DNA from: Kitasatospora azatica KCTC 9699
Lineage (GTDB): Bacteria; Actinomycetota; Actinomycetes; Streptomycetales; Streptomycetaceae
Length of the DNA: 64,000 nucleotides
NCBI RefSeq assembly: GCF_000744785.1
Contig: NZ_JQMO01000003.1
Span: forward strand, 1,550,001 to 1,614,000
Reading direction: 5' to 3'
Part shown: positions 1 through 11,442 of the stretch, piece by piece
Layout: every line of letters begins with the position of its first letter
Numbering within the stretch: the stretch's first letter is position 1
Translations under genes and position numbers: made by a program
The notes under the pieces: generated by a model
What the model saw: the letters and a program-made list of their open reading frames with translations, nothing else
Told to the model about the DNA's origin: nothing
The model's database searches: none

Positions 1-1484
1 CGGGCCTCGTAGACCACCTCGTACACCGCCTTGTCGATCTCCAGGGCACGCAGCAGCTCCGGGCAGCTCGCCGGATCGGTGCCGCCGGCCGCCGTGTAGC
101 CGGCGCAGTAGGCGGTCCGGTTGCGGGCCGCCCAGCCCGCCGCCAGATGGGCCAGCTGCGGATCCGGCTCGGCGCCGGCCAGCAGGTGGGCCGCCGCATA
201 GTCGAAGGAGCGCAGCATCGCCGCCACGTCCCGCAGGGCCGGCTGCGGCACCCGCCGCTCGGCCACCGACTTGGCCGGCTCGCCCTCGAAGTCCAGCAGC
301 ACCCAGCCGTGCGGGGTGCGCATCGCCTGGCCCAGGTGCAGGTCGCCGTGGATCCGCTGCACGGTGAGCCCGGTGAGGTGGTCGGCGGTCAGCTGCTGGA
401 AGGCGGCGTGCAGGGCCGGCCGGTACCGGCGCAGCGCCGGGACGGCCGCGGCGGCCACGTCGAGCCGCTCGGCCATCTGGGTGGCCAGCCGACTGACCTG
501 CTCGCGGTCCAGCCGGGCCACCGGCAGCGCTCGGGCCAGCACCCGGTGCACCTCGGCGGTGGCCCGGCCGAGCCGGTGCGCCTCCACCGCGAAGTTGCCG
601 GGGCTGGGGTCGCCCTTGAGTCGGGCCACCTGGTCCAACGCCAGCTCCCAGCCGTCCTCCGCATCCGGCAGGAAGCGTTGCAGCAGGCCCAGGGTGGCCG
701 GTTCGGCACCCACCAGCCGGCTCTCGAACCAGGCCGCCACCCGGGGGATCCGGGTGGAGCCGGCTCGGGAGAGCGCCAGCGAGAGCTCCAGGTCCGGGTT
801 GGTGCCGGGGCTGATCCGACGGAACAGCTTCAGGATGAACTGGGTGCCGTAGATCACCGAGGTGTTGGACTGCTCGGCGGTGCCGGCCCGGCCCAGCAGG
901 TCGCTCGGCAGGCCGGGACCAGGGGTGCGCCGGAAGGCCAGCGGACCGAACCGGTCGGCGGTGGCCAGGTGGCCGAGCAGCCGGCCGGTCAGCTCCGGGT
1001 CGTGCACCGCGTCGTAGAGCGCGGCGCCGTCGTACGGGCCGTGGGTGAGGCTGCCCAGCGAGGCCTCCGGGAGCAGCCCGGGCGGCGCCTCGGCGCGCAG
1101 GCCGAGCAGCAACTGGTACAGGTCGGCGCCGTCGCCGTGCTCCACTCGCAGCAGCAGGTGGACCATGGCCGGGTCGCCGGTCAGCAGCGGGGTCGCGGTG
1201 ACCGGGCGCAGCCCGGTGATCGCCTGCCCCTTGCCCGCGTACCAGCGCTGGCTGGGCAGCCAGTCCGCGATCAGCGGCAGGGCGGCCTCGACCAGGTCCC
1301 CGACCGCCAGCGACCCGCTGGTGCGGGGTCTGCCGGTGTGTCCCGCCGGCGGGTGCCCCCCGGCGCCGCGGCCGGCGCCGGCGGCACCGTGCGGCCCGCC
1401 GGGACTGCCTGGGCTGCCCGAGCCGCGCGGCGCGGTACCCGCGTCGCGGTGGGCGTGGGCTTGAGAACGGGAGATTTCCGACAT
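1..1484 (-). CDS. pep2: Maltokinase (Mak/Pep2), 3' end cut by window edge
   Basis: Phosphorylates maltose with ATP to maltose 1-phosphate, the donor for GlgE in the cytosolic TreS-Mak-GlgE route from trehalose to alpha-glucan. The ATG at 1484 opens a frame that stays open to the left edge (494 codons visible, no stop). The first ~45 residues are a Gly/Ala/Pro/His-rich low-complexity extension. The conserved body starts around VGDLVEAALPLIADWLPSQR and includes WYAGKG. The kinase-like catalytic motif IHGDLHLGQ (Asp about residue 381) is followed by VLLDFEGEP, as in aminoglycoside-phosphotransferase-fold maltokinases. The visible end, AVYEVVYEA, is the usual C-terminal part, so little is missing. 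It lies 217 bp downstream of treS on the same strand; glgB would be expected beyond the left edge. Kept separate from TreS here, unlike the TreS-Mak fusions of some bacteria. Confidence 0.93.
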   Translation of the reverse strand, partial: MSEISRSQAHAHRDAGTAPRGSGSPGSPGGPHGAAGAGRGAGGHPPAGHTGRPRTSGSLAVGDLVEAALPLIADWLPSQRWYAGKGQAITGLRPVTATPLLTGDPAMVHLLLRVEHGDGADLYQLLLGLRAEAPPGLLPEASLGSLTHGPYDGAALYDAVHDPELTGRLLGHLATADRFGPLAFRRTPGPGLPSDLLGRAGTAEQSNTSVIYGTQFILKLFRRISPGTNPDLELSLALSRAGSTRIPRVAAWFESRLVGAEPATLGLLQRFLPDAEDGWELALDQVARLKGDPSPGNFAVEAHRLGRATAEVHRVLARALPVARLDREQVSRLATQMAERLDVAAAAVPALRRYRPALHAAFQQLTADHLTGLTVQRIHGDLHLGQAMRTPHGWVLLDFEGEPAKSVAERRVPQPALRDVAAMLRSFDYAAAHLLAGAEPDPQLAHLAAGWAARNRTAYCAGYTAAGGTDPASCPELLRALEIDKAVYEVVYEA

Positions 1485-1700
1485 GACTCCCTTTCCCCGG
1501 AAGCGGGCTGACGGCCTGACGGATCTGGCCGGGCCCGCCAGTCTTCCGGATTTCGGCGGCGCTGCTGCGGCGGCACGCGAGGGACACTCGGGTGTCACGC
1601 CTGAGGGTGGGTACGCGTTGGGCTGTTCTCCGTACGTGGTGGCGCGCGGCCCGTCGGGGGCGCGCGAGCTGGCCCGCGCTCCCCCGAAACTGGTGGATCG

Positions 1701-5608
<3,908 letters not shown>

Positions 5609-6276
5609 GCCAAACTCCTGCCCGAGATCGGCGGCAGTCCCACGGGCGGATCGAGCACCGGGGAGTACCGGGAGGACTGCTGGGTGGGGGACTGACGAGC
5701 GACCGGAGCCTGCCCGTACCACCGTGCTCAAGAAACTGGCCTACTGCTGCCATTGCTGCCTGGCGACGCCCACGGTGGTCCGGAACTGCGAGACGGCGCG
5801 CGTCCCGGCGCGCGGCCTCGCGGCACGCCCTGAGGGCGATTCCGACCCACCCCGGAAACGATCCGGGCAGGGATAGGACACGCGGTAGCCCACCAGGGAG
5901 GACACCAGGTGAGCCGAGTGGGCTAACGGGGAGTCGGGAAAGGATTTCGAGCGCGGAGGACCGACCGCGCCGCACGGGGTACGCCACCCATGTCGACCCG
6001 CTGCGACAGCGGCCTGTGCCCATCCTCGCACTGATCGTGGCCGCTACCACTCGGTTCGCGGCCAGCGTGGTGGTGCGGGGGAGCAGACCAGCCATCAGCA
6101 TCCGCCTCTGCGGAGTACTTCTGCAAGCCCGGCGTGCGCTCCCGAGAAGGCGTGCGCCCCCTGCGCCCCCCATGTTGCGAACTGCGCCATCCGCGATCTC
6201 ATCAGTCGCCCGAATGGAGCCGTGTTACGAGAGTTGACGTCCCATCAGCCCCGTCGGCCGGTCTACGCTTCGGGCC
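5609..6276. other. glgE-glgP divergent intergenic region
   Basis: 668 bp separate the divergent glgE and glgP genes. No coding frame here has a convincing ribosome site or family resemblance. It must carry the control signals for both transcripts. Only the -10-like box before glgP is assigned; no convincing promoter pair for glgE was found. The sequence around 6150-6200 contains the related words cgtgcgctcccgagaagg and gcgtgcgcc and a TTGCGAACTGCG stretch, which could belong to an operator, but I see no clean palindrome. Confidence 0.5.
6264..6269 (+). promoter_or_regulatory. -10-like box of glgP, leaderless arrangement
   Basis: TACGCT (TAnnnT) ends 7 nt before the GTG start of glgP, and no Shine-Dalgarno sequence precedes that GTG. 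This predicts transcription starting at or next to the start codon. A TTGACG at 6234-6239 is 24 nt away, too far for a normal -35 partner. Confidence 0.45.
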
Positions 6277-8898
6277 GTGAAGGCCATCCGCAGATTCACC
6301 GTCCGCACCGTCCTGCCCGAGCGCCTCCAGTCGCTGCACGAACTCGCGCTCAACCTGCGCTGGTCCTGGCACCCGGAGACCAGGGAGCTGTTCCGCTCGG
6401 TCGACCCCGGAGTCTGGGAGGCCGTCGGCGAGGACCCGGTCCGGCTGCTCGGCGAGGTGCCGGCCCACCGGCTCGCCGCGCTGGCCGCCGACCGCCGCTT
6501 CCTGCGCCGGCTCGGCGACCTCACCGACGACCTCAACGACTACCTGAGCGCGCCGCGCTGGTACCAGGGCGCCCAGACGGTCGAGCCACTGCCCGCGGCG
6601 ATCGCCTACTTCTCCCCCGAGTACGGGATCGCCGCCGCGCTGCCGCAGTACTCCGGCGGCCTGGGCATCCTGGCCGGCGACCACCTCAAGGCCGCCAGCG
6701 ACCTCGGGGTGCCGCTGATCGGCGTCGGACTCTTCTACCGGCACGGCTACTTCCGCCAGTCGCTCACCCGCGACGGCTGGCAGCAGGAGCGCTACCCGCT
6801 GCTCGACCCCGACGAACTCGCGGTCTCGCTGCTGCGCGAGCCGGACGGCGAGCCCTGCCGGGTGGAGCTGGCCCTGCCGGCCGGCCGCCGCCTGGTCGCC
6901 CAGATCTGGAAGGCCCAGGTCGGGCGGGTCCCGCTGCTGCTGCTCGACTCCGACCTGGACGCCAACGCCGCCACCGAACGCGATGTCACCGACCGCCTCT
7001 ACGGCGGCGGCAGCGAGCACCGGCTGCTGCAGGAGATGCTGCTCGGCATCGGCGGCGTGCGGGCGGTGCGGACCTTCTGCCGACTCACCGGCCACGCCGA
7101 GCCCGAGGTCTTCCACACCAACGAGGGACACGCCGGCTTCCTCGGCATCGAGCGGATCCGGGAACTGGTCGCCCGGGGCTCGACCGACTTCGGTGCCGCC
7201 CTGGAAGCCGTCCGGGCCGGCACCCTGTTCACCACCCACACCCCGGTGCCGGCCGGCATCGACCGCTTCGAGGCGGACCTGGTGGCCCGTCACTTCAGCG
7301 GCGACGCGGCACTGCGCGGGGTCCCGGTCGACCAGGTGCTCGCGCTCGGCCTGGAGAGCTGGCCCGGTGGCGACCCCAAGCTGTTCAACATGGCCGCGAT
7401 GGGCCTGCGGCTGGCCCAGCGGGCCAACGGCGTCAGCACGCTGCACGGCGAGGTCAGCCGCGCCATGTTCGGCGCCCTGTGGCCCGGCTTCGACAGCGCC
7501 GAGGTGCCGATCACCTCGATCACCAACGGGGTGCACGCGCCCACCTGGATCGACCCGGCGGTGGTCCGGCTCGGCGCCGCCGAGATCGGCGCGGAGCGGG
7601 CCGAGGCCGCGATGTCGGTCGGCGCGGCCGAGCGGTGGAGCGGGGTCGAGCAGATCGGCGACGCGCGGATCTGGGAGGTCCGGCGGGAGCTGCGCGGCCA
7701 GCTGGTCGAGGAGGCCAGGCGGCGGCTGCGCGCCTCCTGGCGTCAGCGCGGGGCGGGGGACGCCGAACTCGGCTGGACCTCGGCCGTGCTCGACCCCGAT
7801 GTGCTGACCATCGGCTTCGCCCGCCGGGTCCCGTCCTACAAGCGGCTCACCCTGATGTTGCGCGACCAGGACCGGCTGCGCTCACTGCTGCTGCACCCGA
7901 CCCGTCCGGTGCAGATCGTGGTGGCCGGCAAGGCGCACCCGGCCGACGACGGCGGCAAGCGGCTGATCCAGCAGCTGGTCGCGTTCGCCGACGACCCGGC
8001 GGTGCGCCACCGGATCGTCTTCCTGCCGGACTACGACATGGCGATGGCCAAGCACCTCTACCCCGGCTGCGACGTCTGGCTGAACAACCCGCTGCGCCCG
8101 CTGGAGGCCTGCGGCACCTCGGGGATGAAGGCCGCGCTCAACGGCTGCCTCAACCTCTCGGTGCTGGACGGCTGGTGGGACGAGTGGTACGACGGCCGCA
8201 ACGGCTGGGCGATCCCCACCGCCGACGGCCCCGGTTTCGACGAGGACCAGCGCGACGACATCGAGGCGGCCGCGCTCTACGACCTGATCGAGCACCAGGT
8301 CGCGGCCCGTTACTACGAGCGCGGCCCGGACGGTCTGCCGCACCGGTGGATCGCGATGGTCCGGCACACCCTGGTCACCCTGGGCCCCAAGGTGCTGGCC
8401 GGGCGGATGGTCCGGGAGTACGTGGAGAAGCTCTACGCCCCGGCCGCGATCGCCCAGCGCGAGCTGTCCGACGGCGGCGCGAAGCAACTGGCCGAGTGGA
8501 AGGCCAAGGTCCGCGAGGCCTGGCGGGCGGTCCGGGTGGAGCACGTGGACGCGGCCGTCGCCGAGGCCGCCGAACTCGGCACCTCGCTCGCGCTGCGGGT
8601 GCAGGTGGCGCTGGGCAGCCTGACCGCGGAGGACGTCGAGGTGCAGGTGGTCTCCGGCGCGGTGGACGAGCGCGACCGGATCCGGGAGGCCGAACTCCTG
8701 GCGCTCAAGCCGGTCGGCGGTCCGGACCTGAACGGCTGTCAGCGCTACGAGGGCACCCTCGAACTCACCCGCACCGGCCCGTTCGGCTACACCGTCCGGG
8801 TGCTGCCCGCCCACCCGCTGCTGGCCTCGCCCGCCGAGCTGGGCCTGGTGGCACTGCCGGCCCCGTCGGCCGGGATGGACGCGGGGGTGCTGCGCTAG
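6277..8898 (+). CDS. glgP: Alpha-glucan (glycogen/maltodextrin) phosphorylase
   Basis: Phosphorolyses alpha-1,4-glucan to glucose 1-phosphate. 873 residues; belongs to the alpha-glucan phosphorylase type with an extra N-terminal domain (LNLRWSWHPETRELF), not the classic E. coli MalP type. Conserved parts include PEYGIAAALPQYSGGLGILAGDHLKAASDL near residue 110, shown here only as a landmark in segments (SGGLGILAGDHLK), VFHTNEGHAGF, ITNGVHAPTW and the pyridoxal-phosphate site GTSGMKAALNG (Lys about 618). The GTG start has no ribosome site but a -10-like box just upstream, so a leaderless mRNA is inferred. Divergent from glgE, so synthesis and breakdown of storage glucan share one intergenic region. 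Its stop is followed by a strong hairpin before the convergent minus-strand genes. Confidence 0.95.
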   Translation: MKAIRRFTVRTVLPERLQSLHELALNLRWSWHPETRELFRSVDPGVWEAVGEDPVRLLGEVPAHRLAALAADRRFLRRLGDLTDDLNDYLSAPRWYQGAQTVEPLPAAIAYFSPEYGIAAALPQYSGGLGILAGDHLKAASDLGVPLIGVGLFYRHGYFRQSLTRDGWQQERYPLLDPDELAVSLLREPDGEPCRVELALPAGRRLVAQIWKAQVGRVPLLLLDSDLDANAATERDVTDRLYGGGSEHRLLQEMLLGIGGVRAVRTFCRLTGHAEPEVFHTNEGHAGFLGIERIRELVARGSTDFGAALEAVRAGTLFTTHTPVPAGIDRFEADLVARHFSGDAALRGVPVDQVLALGLESWPGGDPKLFNMAAMGLRLAQRANGVSTLHGEVSRAMFGALWPGFDSAEVPITSITNGVHAPTWIDPAVVRLGAAEIGAERAEAAMSVGAAERWSGVEQIGDARIWEVRRELRGQLVEEARRRLRASWRQRGAGDAELGWTSAVLDPDVLTIGFARRVPSYKRLTLMLRDQDRLRSLLLHPTRPVQIVVAGKAHPADDGGKRLIQQLVAFADDPAVRHRIVFLPDYDMAMAKHLYPGCDVWLNNPLRPLEACGTSGMKAALNGCLNLSVLDGWWDEWYDGRNGWAIPTADGPGFDEDQRDDIEAAALYDLIEHQVAARYYERGPDGLPHRWIAMVRHTLVTLGPKVLAGRMVREYVEKLYAPAAIAQRELSDGGAKQLAEWKAKVREAWRAVRVEHVDAAVAEAAELGTSLALRVQVALGSLTAEDVEVQVVSGAVDERDRIREAELLALKPVGGPDLNGCQRYEGTLELTRTGPFGYTVRVLPAHPLLASPAELGLVALPAPSAGMDAGVLR

Positions 8899-8915
8899 CC
8901 CCGGCGCCGCTGACT

Positions 8916-8954
8916 GGTGCTCAGGAGGTCGGGTGGGTCGACTTCCTGAGCACC
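8916..8954. terminator. Hairpin between convergent glgP and WXG-like gene
   Basis: A 16-bp stem (GGTGCTCAGGAGGTCG with CGACTTCCTGAGCACC, one G-T pair) closes a 7-nt loop. It sits between two convergent stop codons and could end transcription from both sides. There is no T-run on the plus strand. Confidence 0.7.
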
Positions 8955-8986
8955 TTCCGTCGGGTTGCCTTGGGCCGACTCGGTGC

Positions 8987-9727
8987 TTATGCGGCCGGGT
9001 TGACCGCGACCGGCCAGTGGCCGCCGGGGAAGGCTGCCTTGTCCACGGCCAGCCCGTGCAGGGTGCCCATCTGCGTCGCCTGCGCGGTCAGCAGCGCGGA
9101 GAGGGCGCCGACAGCGGTGAGGATCACCGTGGTGTTGACCCCCAGCTCCTCCAGCAGGGCGAGGAACCCCGCCCAGGAGAAGACCCCGCTGGCGAGCGCC
9201 GCGATGGAGGCCATCACCACCAGGAAGAACTTCGCGGCCACGGCGGCCAGCGCGAGGTAGAAGATCAGCCCCGCCCCAGCACAGAGGTAGAGCGAGGTGG
9301 AGGTCTTGTCGGCGATGGTGGCGATCGAGGTCGCTGCGGTGGCCTGCGGCGCCAACTGCTTGGTGTACGCGGTGGCCGCGGGGCCCTGCCACTCGCCGGT
9401 CGAGCCGAGTACGTTCGGCTGGATCTCGCCGGCAACCCCGGAGGCCTGGCCTCGGATGCTCTCCCACTCGTACCCGTGGATGAACATGTAGATCGGCGCG
9501 GCGGCGCCCTCGACCAGGTCCTTGAGCGTGTTCAGGATCTGGGTGCCCATCTCGATGATCTGCTTGCCGAACCAGATGATCGCCTCGGCGATCGGGTCCG
9601 GGATCCACCAGTGGTCGGCGGCGGACTGGGCCTTGGCCGGAACGGTTTGCAGATGGTCCGAGATCGAGCCCATCTTGGCGGAGAGCTGGTCCAGGGTGGC
9701 CTGGTACTGGGCCATGGTGAAGGCCAT
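8987..9727 (-). CDS. WXG-motif protein with C-terminal membrane segments (type VII secretion-associated)
   Basis: 246 residues. Residues 1-110 are predicted mostly helical and contain amphipathic stretches. A WxG motif, EWQGPAATAY, lies at residues 112-121, as in the turn of WXG100/ESX proteins. Two or three hydrophobic segments follow (about 147-188 and 198-216), so the C-terminal half is membrane-embedded. Canonical WXG100 proteins are ~100 residues and soluble, so this resembles a WXG hairpin fused to a membrane anchor. GAGAGGA lies 8 nt before the ATG at 9727. Last gene of a four-gene minus-strand cluster with an EspC-like protein and a YbaB-like protein. Specific function unknown. The type VII link rests on the motif and neighbours only. 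Confidence 0.72.
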   Translation of the reverse strand: MAFTMAQYQATLDQLSAKMGSISDHLQTVPAKAQSAADHWWIPDPIAEAIIWFGKQIIEMGTQILNTLKDLVEGAAAPIYMFIHGYEWESIRGQASGVAGEIQPNVLGSTGEWQGPAATAYTKQLAPQATAATSIATIADKTSTSLYLCAGAGLIFYLALAAVAAKFFLVVMASIAALASGVFSWAGFLALLEELGVNTTVILTAVGALSALLTAQATQMGTLHGLAVDKAAFPGGHWPVAVNPAA

Positions 9728-9753
9728 GGATCGGGTCCTCTCTGGTCAGCGGG

Positions 9754-10065
9754 TCAGCGGGTCAGGTTGGAGAGCACGGCGCCCTGCTGCTGCTCCTGGG
9801 CCTGGTAGCGGTCGGCGACCGTGCGCAGTCCGGTGGCGACGCCCGCCATCGCCGTCTGCCCCTCCTTGGCCCGGTCGATCACTTGGGTGACCACCGCGTC
9901 GTAGGCGTCGACCAGGAGTTGGAACACTCCCGCCTGGAGTCGGTCCATCTGTAGGGGCGGGGTGGCGGCGGCGATGGCGGCCATGGTGGCGGACTGCTGG
10001 TCCCACAGGTCGGCCTCGTTGCGCAGGGTCTGGATGGTGACCTGGTAGCCGTGGGCGTCAGTCAT
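9754..10065 (-). CDS. EspC-like type VII secretion target protein
   Basis: 103 residues, almost all helical, no membrane segment. The pattern LRNEADLWDQQSATMAAI, then LQAGVFQLLVDAYDAVV, then GLRTVADRY matches my memory of the actinobacterial ESX-1 EspC-like/T7SS-target family, in which a WD or WxG-like turn is followed by a second helix with FxxLVDAY. The ATG at 10065 overlaps the stop of the upstream YbaB-like gene as ATGA, so it is translationally coupled. The WXG/transmembrane gene follows after 26 nt. Proposed role: partner or substrate of a type VII secretion system encoded elsewhere, since no EccC-type ATPase, EccB, EccD or mycosin gene is visible here. Confidence 0.7.
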   Translation of the reverse strand: MTDAHGYQVTIQTLRNEADLWDQQSATMAAIAAATPPLQMDRLQAGVFQLLVDAYDAVVTQVIDRAKEGQTAMAGVATGLRTVADRYQAQEQQQGAVLSNLTR

Positions 10066-10859
10066 GAGAGCCGCCGATCGGTGAGGGAGTCAGCAAGCTT
10101 CTGGGGATCGGACAGCAGGGCCAGCGCCTCGTTCAGCAGTCCGTCCAGTCCGCCACCGGTCTGGGCGGCGGCGCGCGCCCGCTCGTCGGCTCGACGCAGC
10201 TCGGCCGCGGCCTCGCGCAGCGCCTCGCGCAGCGCGGAGTTGAGGCTGTCGGTGCTCTGTCGGGCAGCCCAGTCCCTGTCCACCTCGCAGCCGGTCAGCC
10301 CGGCCGCAGCGAGCTCCAGCCGCAACCGGCCGTCGGCCGCCGTGCCGTGGCCGGTCAGCGGAGCCGGCAGGGTGCTGCGGGAGGCCGCGGCGAGGATGTC
10401 CTCAGCGAGTGCTTCCGGTGGGCGCGGGGCTACCTGGGGGGCGGAGTCGGAGGCGGCACCGGGGTGGGAGGGCTGCTCGGCGGCGTGGGCCGAGGTGCCG
10501 TAGCCCGGCTGTGCGACCCGGTCTGCCAGCCAGGAGCTGCCGCCGAGGCTCTGCATCCAGACCTCGGCCCGTTTCACGGAGGCAGCCCGCGCGGCGTCGA
10601 GCACCGCCGGCCCGAGCTCGGCCGCCGAGACCCGGCGCTGCCACCCCGGTGCGACCGACACCGACTGCGGCAGGTTGTCCGGCCCGAGCACCACGGTGAC
10701 CGCTCCTGCGGCGTCGTGCCCCTCGGCGCGGGCGGGGGTGGCGGCGCGGGCTTCGGCGAGGACGGCGTTGAACTGTCCGAGTCTGGCGGTCATCTCGTGC
10801 AGACGTTGCTGCAGATCCGGTTGCGGACTCGAGTCGGGAAACTGGTACGGGTCGGTCAC
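10062..10859 (-). CDS. YbaB/EbfC-family protein with two YbaB-like repeats
   Basis: 265 residues. An N-terminal coiled region (PDLQQRLHEMTARLGQFNAV) leads into a YbaB-like core (GAVTVVLGPDNLPQSVSVAP followed by a helix about residues 70-95). A second core of the same shape lies near residues 160-220 (DGRLRLELAAAGLTGCEVD followed by LNSALREALREAAAELRRA). YbaB/EbfC proteins bind DNA or the nucleoid, and in actinobacteria they are frequently found next to ESX-type small proteins. The GTG start at 10859 has AAGGGGGA 6 nt upstream. The stop overlaps the next start (ATGA). Whether it binds DNA or serves as a chaperone for the neighbouring secretion-type proteins cannot be told from sequence. Confidence 0.68.
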   Translation of the reverse strand: MTDPYQFPDSSPQPDLQQRLHEMTARLGQFNAVLAEARAATPARAEGHDAAGAVTVVLGPDNLPQSVSVAPGWQRRVSAAELGPAVLDAARAASVKRAEVWMQSLGGSSWLADRVAQPGYGTSAHAAEQPSHPGAASDSAPQVAPRPPEALAEDILAAASRSTLPAPLTGHGTAADGRLRLELAAAGLTGCEVDRDWAARQSTDSLNSALREALREAAAELRRADERARAAAQTGGGLDGLLNEALALLSDPQKLADSLTDRRLS

Positions 10860-10899
10860 TCGTGATCCCCCTTGATGTTCACGGTGATTGCCTGGATGT

Positions 10900-11310
10900 T
10901 CAATTTGGCTGTGAAGTCTTGCGGGAGAGCAGGGCGCCGCAGAGTGCCACTGTCGGCCACGCGCTCAGCAGGATCATGAAGCCCACCCCCGATGCCCTGG
11001 AGTCACCGGCGCCGAACTGGGCGAAGCCGAGTGCGAGGAGGCCGACGGCGAGCGCGCCGAGAACCGCGCCGACAGCCCTGCGCACTCGGCGCAGGGTGGG
11101 CGCCATGGCGACCGCGGTGGCGGCGGCGACGCCGATGATGGCGCCGATCAGCAGACCGGGCGCCGGGTAGGCAGGCGGTCGGACCTCGCCGGACATGTGG
11201 GCTGCGGTGAGCCGGATCATCAGCGAAGTGCCCAGCGCGACCTCGGCCATCAGGCCGAAGGTCAGCAGCATGCCCCGGCTGACGGGTTTCGACTTCTTAC
11301 TCACAGTCAC
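10900..11310 (-). CDS. Small four-helix membrane protein of unknown function
   Basis: 136 residues: a basic N-terminus (VSKKSKPVSRG) and about four hydrophobic segments (13-35, 50-70, 79-102, 108-128), hence an inner-membrane protein. I do not recognise a family. The GTG at 11310 is taken as start; the GTG two codons later is about equally likely. It heads the type VII-like cluster, 40 nt upstream of the YbaB-like gene, so it is likely co-transcribed. An AT-rich stretch at about 11365-11395 (TATATT on the minus strand) upstream is a plausible promoter region. Confidence 0.6.
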   Translation of the reverse strand: MTVSKKSKPVSRGMLLTFGLMAEVALGTSLMIRLTAAHMSGEVRPPAYPAPGLLIGAIIGVAAATAVAMAPTLRRVRRAVGAVLGALAVGLLALGFAQFGAGDSRASGVGFMILLSAWPTVALCGALLSRKTSQPN

Positions 11311-11442
11311 CTATCGGGTCGACGGACACTGACATGGTGAAGGATGGGGCTGGTAAAGCTGGATCAATATAGCGTCAGCTCACAATCGCTCGACCCAATT
11401 TGAGGATCAGCTGAGGGTTTGGAGGCAGCGGGACCGCCACCG

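Noticed and set aside
6234-6239. TTGACG as -35 of glgP
   Set aside because: 24 nt from the TACGCT box, outside the 16-19 nt range.
8987-11310. A complete ESX/type VII secretion locus
   Set aside because: No EccB, EccC, EccD, EccE or mycosin gene is present; only small secretion-associated proteins.
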